Origin: Populus alba
Lineage: Eukaryota > Streptophyta > Magnoliopsida > Malpighiales > Salicaceae
Length of the DNA stretch: 64,000 nt
Assembly (NCBI RefSeq): GCF_005239225.2
Contig: NC_133301.1
Coordinates: forward strand, 687,001 to 751,000
Reading direction: 5' to 3'
The notes beneath the pieces were generated by a model, which was given only the letters and a program-made list of their open reading frames with translations, had not been told where the DNA came from and ran no database searches. Below, in pieces: positions 60,450 to 64,000 of the stretch (the stretch's first letter is position 1; each line of letters begins with the position of its first letter). The position numbers and the translations under genes were made by a program.

Positions 60450-60720
60450 TACGACAGAAGACTGAGTTCGCCAGGCTAGAGGTGTAGTCGTTGTCCAAGT
60501 TGATACCTATTAGTGAGCTTTTATAGAAGTTAACTTTCAGTCCGGAAATGATCTCAAACCAACGTAGAATCCTCTTGGCATGTAGAAGAGAGGGAAAATC
60601 ATTTGGCAAGAAAATCAGAGAGTCGTCGGCATATTGCAAATGAGTTAAGTAATGACCTGGGGTAGTCTGTAAGCCTTTGAAGTAACCTGAAGCTGATGCC
60701 CTATTGAATAAAACTGTCAA
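60295..60720 (-). pseudogene. LINE reverse transcriptase, palm with YADD
   Basis: 'LTHLQYADDSLIFLPND' contains the Y-A-D-D catalytic motif, followed by 'FEIISGLKVNFYKSSLIGIN' and 'YLGLPLGANP'. It overlaps the next fragment in another frame. Confidence 0.9.
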
Positions 60721-60736
60721 TCCCTCAACTGCAATG

Positions 60737-61399
60737 TCAAATAGGAATGGAGAGAGTGGTCCCCTTGCCTGAGACCCTCTCCAAACTAAATTCTCTACTA
60801 GGAGAACCGTTTATCAAGATGGCTAATTTTGAAGTGGATAAGCATTCGAATATCAGCTTCCTCCAGTGTGAGCCAAAACCCATGTATCCCATACTTGTGT
60901 CAATATGTTCCCATAAAATTGAGTCAAAGGCTTTATGGAAATCTACCTTCAATAAGAGGCCATGCTTCTTCTTGCTGCGCACACCATGGACAACCTCATT
61001 TGCTATCATGAACCCGTCTAGAATCTGACGCCCAGCAATAAATGCAGACTGGTTAACACTGATCACATCTGTCATGACATGACGAAGCCTAGTGGACAGT
61101 AGCTTTGCCAATATTTTGTATAGCCCGTGAATCAGGCTTATCGGACGAAAATGGGAGAATCTGCTCGGCTCCTTTGATTTCGGAATCAGAGTTACAAAAG
61201 AAGAGTTGATACCCTTTGGAAGTTTACCAGTTCTAAAAAAACTTTTAACCAGCATAAAAACCTCTGAGCTGATGATATTCCATACCTTTTTATAGGAAAC
61301 CAAACTCCAGCTGATAACCCATAGATGCCCTGCCCCCTTCTTCCTCCTTTCAAACCGACGGACAGCCCACAAACCATCCGATCTCTTCCCAAAATCCAA
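60737..61399 (-). pseudogene. LINE reverse transcriptase, N-terminal part
   Basis: 'INSSFVTLIPKSKEPSRFSH', 'FRPISLIHGLYKILAKLLST', 'INQSAFIAGRQILDG'-like and 'GLLLKVDFHKAFDSILWEH' (first catalytic Asp) are visible. A frameshift near 60770 moves the 'GDPLSPFLFD' block to another frame. Confidence 0.9.
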
Positions 61400-61509
61400 A
61401 CACCAGATATCTCCGCACCATTACTAGCAGCAGAACCGTGAAAACACAGTCGTGCCACTATCCTCGGCACTATAAAATTACAATGACATTACGGAAAAAA
61501 AAACTATAT

Positions 61510-61857
61510 TTTAATAAACAAATTTTAACAAATTTATCATTTCAGCATTAAATTGAGCCAGTGATAAAAGACTACATCTTTTTTTCAATGAATAGAAATG
61601 TTTGTTTTCACAACTATATCTTATTCTTAAATAAAAAAATATTTTAATAAACAATAGTTAATGTAATTCCAAATATTATCTAAAATTACAAAATGTTTTA
61701 ATAAATATTAATAGCTATCAACCACTGCCCATCAAAAAAAATAAATGAAAACAGACTCTTCACCTAACCCATAAAGACAACCTCATAAATTAAAATTACA
61801 TATCTACCCCTTCCCACTTCTCCCTCCACCAGAAGAGAACCAGACCTACCAAAAATT
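61510..61857. repeat. Direct repeat flanking the LINE (right copy)
   Basis: Partner of 58415-58835 in the same orientation. It is too long to be a LINE target-site duplication. Confidence 0.88.
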
Positions 61858-62589
61858 GCAGCTGAGTGAGGAAAGTCGCCTCCGAATTATATGACCACTG
61901 TTATGCATCTCTTTTTGGCTTACCCACAGACCCATCATCGAAACCCCAATGGCATACTAACGGTTACCTCAGACAATATCCTTAAAGAAAGGAACAAGAA
62001 TATCAGAACATGCTTTGAAGGGTACCTTTTCTTCATCCTCTAACTTGTTTCCAAACAATTTAATAAAAATCCTGACAAAAACATGAAGATGGTTGGAAAT
62101 ATGAGGGGGGTTTCTTTAAAACATGGTGACTTAATTTTGGATAATGCTTTAGTTTTCGTTTTCACAATATAATTTTGGATAATTTCTTTAAAACATGGTA
62201 ACTTAATTTTGGATAATGCTTTAGTCTGTAGAATTTATTTGGCCGCAAACAAGGTATGCAACTGCTTGCATTTCCACAGTATCTTGGGAAATTGCTGAAG
62301 AAAATCTATAATTTGTGATAATAATTTACTAATTCTGAAACTCAGTTTGATCCTACCTAGCTATAAATATGTTATATTTTGATGCTTTGAAGGGAAAAAT
62401 GTTAAGAAAGCAAGATTGTCTTTGAGAAGATATTGGTATTTATTTTGATGCTTTGAAGGGAAACACTTAACAAGTAAGTGCAAATTAGACATAATTATTT
62501 TCTCCACCGGGAGGCCAAACGTGAGACTTTCTTTTAACAGACCAGTCATGTTGTAAATCTGGGTCAACATTATTACTGGTGGCGTTTAT
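61858..62589. other. Intergenic sequence with short internal duplications
   Basis: A 43-base unit ('tttctttaaaacatgg(t)(g/a)acttaa...') occurs at 62111-62153 and 62183-62225, a period of 72. A 'tattttgatgctttgaaggg' string occurs near 62376 and 62440. No gene recognised. Confidence 0.6.
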
Positions 62590-63340
62590 AGAAACGTGCA
62601 CTCACCTCCAGTCCACACGTAGCGCCTCAACCCAACTAATCCACACGACGCAAGTCTAGATGGTCTCGGCATAACAGGTAGACCCATTTAATTAGAGTGC
62701 TGGGCACGCCGGCACCTAATATTTTAGGGGTTCTGAACAAGCATCCTAGCATCTTTATGAACCCGAAGATATGTCTCGAGCTCAATATTTTAAAAAAATA
62801 ATTCTAGTATATTTTTAGTATTTTATTTTAATTCAATACATTTTATTTATAGGAGAATATAATTCAAAATATCACAAAGATGAAGTTACACTTTAAATCC
62901 CTCATCTTTATAAAAGGATAAGATTTATGAGTTATAAATACCTTATGAATTCTTTAAGTTTTAGGTTCACAATCTCTTCATTCTTAGCTTTTTTAGCATA
63001 TATATTTTGAGAGTTTATCTTTAAAATATTATTAAATTTTTTCTCTTTACAAAGTTATTAACTTAAGCAACAAAGAGTCCACACATTCATCAAAAATAAA
63101 ATAAAATTCCAGGTACTAACTACCAGACACCACTTGTTACCAGCTGCAAACCATTTGGGTTTTTTATATCAAGTTATCAAACATATTAGCTGGAGAAAAT
63201 TAATGAGACTGCTTAAACTAAAAGATAATTCAATTATCTACCTAATCAATTTTATTTTTAAACATTTTAGATTTAGGAATTATCAACTACTATTTCATAT
63301 AGACTAAGAGTCCTATAAAATTTTAGGTACCATTTTCTTC
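62590..63340 (-). repeat. Dispersed repeat, possibly a solo LTR (copy 2, inverted relative to 26.7-27.4 kb)
   Basis: Reverse complement shares ordered blocks with 26650-27440. The blocks are best conserved around 'gctaagaatgaagagattg' (62970-63000 on the minus strand). Confidence 0.55.
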
Positions 63341-63388
63341 TCATGAAACGCTTTTTCAAGACAAAACTTGTCAATATAATGTGAACCC

Positions 63389-63553
63389 TGTTAAATAATA
63401 TTTATGTTGTCTTATTTATTAAGGGTAGAATAGTACTTTCAGTTTAACCTATATATACTTTATTTGTAATTAGGTTAAGACTATGCATTCATAATATACA
63501 GTTTATTCAGAATTCTAGCCTCCTTTTTGTGTTTGATCTCAATTAGTTTAACA
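63389..63553 (+). repeat. 5' LTR of the copia element
   Basis: Ends form the inverted pair TGTTAAA/TTTAACA. A TATA-box-like CCTATATATACTT sits at about 63448-63460, in the expected U3 position. Confidence 0.85.
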
Positions 63554-63852
63554 TGGTATCAGAGCTGGTTTTATGGAACGAAGCTTAATCCCAAATACAG
63601 CTTCGCGGATCCAACTTAGGTATTTCGACAGTCTCTGTAATTATTTTGGTATTTCGACAGTTTCTGCAATTATTTTGGTATTTCATCTTCCCTTCAGCTT
63701 CTGCAATTTGGTATCTACGTTCAGTTTTTGCAAATTTGTTTTGTGTTTTAGGAGTAATCGTATAATTTCGAGAAGATATTTGTTTAGTTTCTGCAATTGA
63801 GTATTTTGTCTTCCGCTGCTTTTGCATTCTGGTTATTTGTGATTGTTTGATT

Positions 63853-64000
63853 ATGGCTACTGAAAGAGATGATTCGCTTCAGTTCTGTGAGTGTGAGTTG
63901 GATGGGAAGAACTATTCATATTGGAGTTATGTAATGAGAAATTTTCCTTAAGGGTAAGAAGATGTGGGGGTATGTTAGTGGAACTTATATGATACCTAAG
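63853..64000 (+). pseudogene. copia gag N-terminus with early frameshift
   Basis: Starts 'MATERDDSLQFCECELDGKN', then 'YSYWSYVMRNF', matching copia gag ('LDG.NY..W...M..FL.GK..W.Y'). One extra base at about 63946-63950 shifts the frame and creates a stop. Reading on in the next frame gives 'LKGKKMWGYVSGTYMIPK'. This copy cannot make full-length gag. Confidence 0.85.

Larger units (their letters stand above)
58871..61480 (-). mobile_element. 5'-truncated L1-type LINE (non-LTR retrotransposon)
   Basis: On the minus strand a reverse transcriptase runs from about 61400 to 60300, then the C-terminal reverse-transcriptase-associated zinc-binding region (to 59010), a short 3' UTR and a poly(A) tail (T run at ~58877-58887 on the plus strand). 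The endonuclease is missing, so the element is 5'-truncated, as is usual for L1 copies. The reading frame is broken between 60.7 and 60.8 kb and near 60.3-60.45 kb. Confidence 0.92.
63389..64000 (+). mobile_element. Ty1/copia LTR retrotransposon, 5' end, cut by the window edge
   Basis: A 165-bp 5' LTR (63389-63553, TGTTAAA ... TTTAACA) is followed immediately by a perfect primer-binding site TGGTATCAGAGC (63554-63565), an untranslated leader and the start of gag at 63853. The rest lies beyond the window. Confidence 0.88.

Overview
This window is nuclear DNA from a woody eudicot, most likely a poplar or close relative (Salicaceae). The evidence is AT-rich intergenic DNA, GT-AG introns, plant-only gene families, and a recurring AT-rich dispersed repeat of the kind I associate with poplar. 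The genus is an inference. No bacterial, plasmid, phage or CRISPR feature was seen.

Layout. 0.9-4.0 kb holds a decayed Ty3/gypsy element with a complete miniature LTR element (TRIM, 447 bp, 5-bp target duplication) nested inside it. 4.0-9.6 kb has no recognised gene; it contains a SINE-like sequence and an unexplained, less AT-rich block at 8.0-9.6 kb. 9.9-13.1 kb (minus) is a seven-exon nucleotide-sugar transporter of the UGNT1 type. 15.4-22.4 kb (minus) is an eleven-exon deubiquitinase of the UBP18/UBP19 type (membrane anchor, MYND finger, USP domain). 27.9-29.4 kb (minus) is a partial duplicate of that gene. It keeps only the anchor and MYND finger, joined to the C-terminal RING of an XBAT34/XBAT35-type E3 ligase. 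30-39.6 kb is intergenic and repeat-rich. 40.5-44.9 kb (plus) is a ten-exon hybrid histidine kinase, the orthologue of AHK5/CKI2. 45.6-51.0 kb (minus) is a five-exon clade II glutamate-receptor-like channel, convergent with the kinase. 52.0-56.95 kb is a decayed chromodomain-type gypsy element (minus). 58.9-61.5 kb is a 5'-truncated L1-type LINE (minus) between two direct copies of a ~350-420 bp sequence. The right edge holds the start of a Ty1/copia element (LTR, primer-binding site, frameshifted gag).

How the genes relate. Plant genes are transcribed singly, so no operon logic applies. The one clear relationship is between the UBP gene and its chimeric neighbour. They share exons 1-2, intron-1 sequence and upstream DNA, so they may share expression and membrane targeting, but one carries a ubiquitin protease and the other a ubiquitin-ligase RING. 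The chimera is the most interesting object in the window. The kinase (stress, ROS and hormone phosphorelay) and the GLR channel (amino-acid-gated Ca2+ entry) are both signalling proteins, but nothing in the sequence links them beyond adjacency.

Exon coordinates come from reading splice sites by eye and checking that reading frame and family motifs continue. All five gene models stay open from start to stop.
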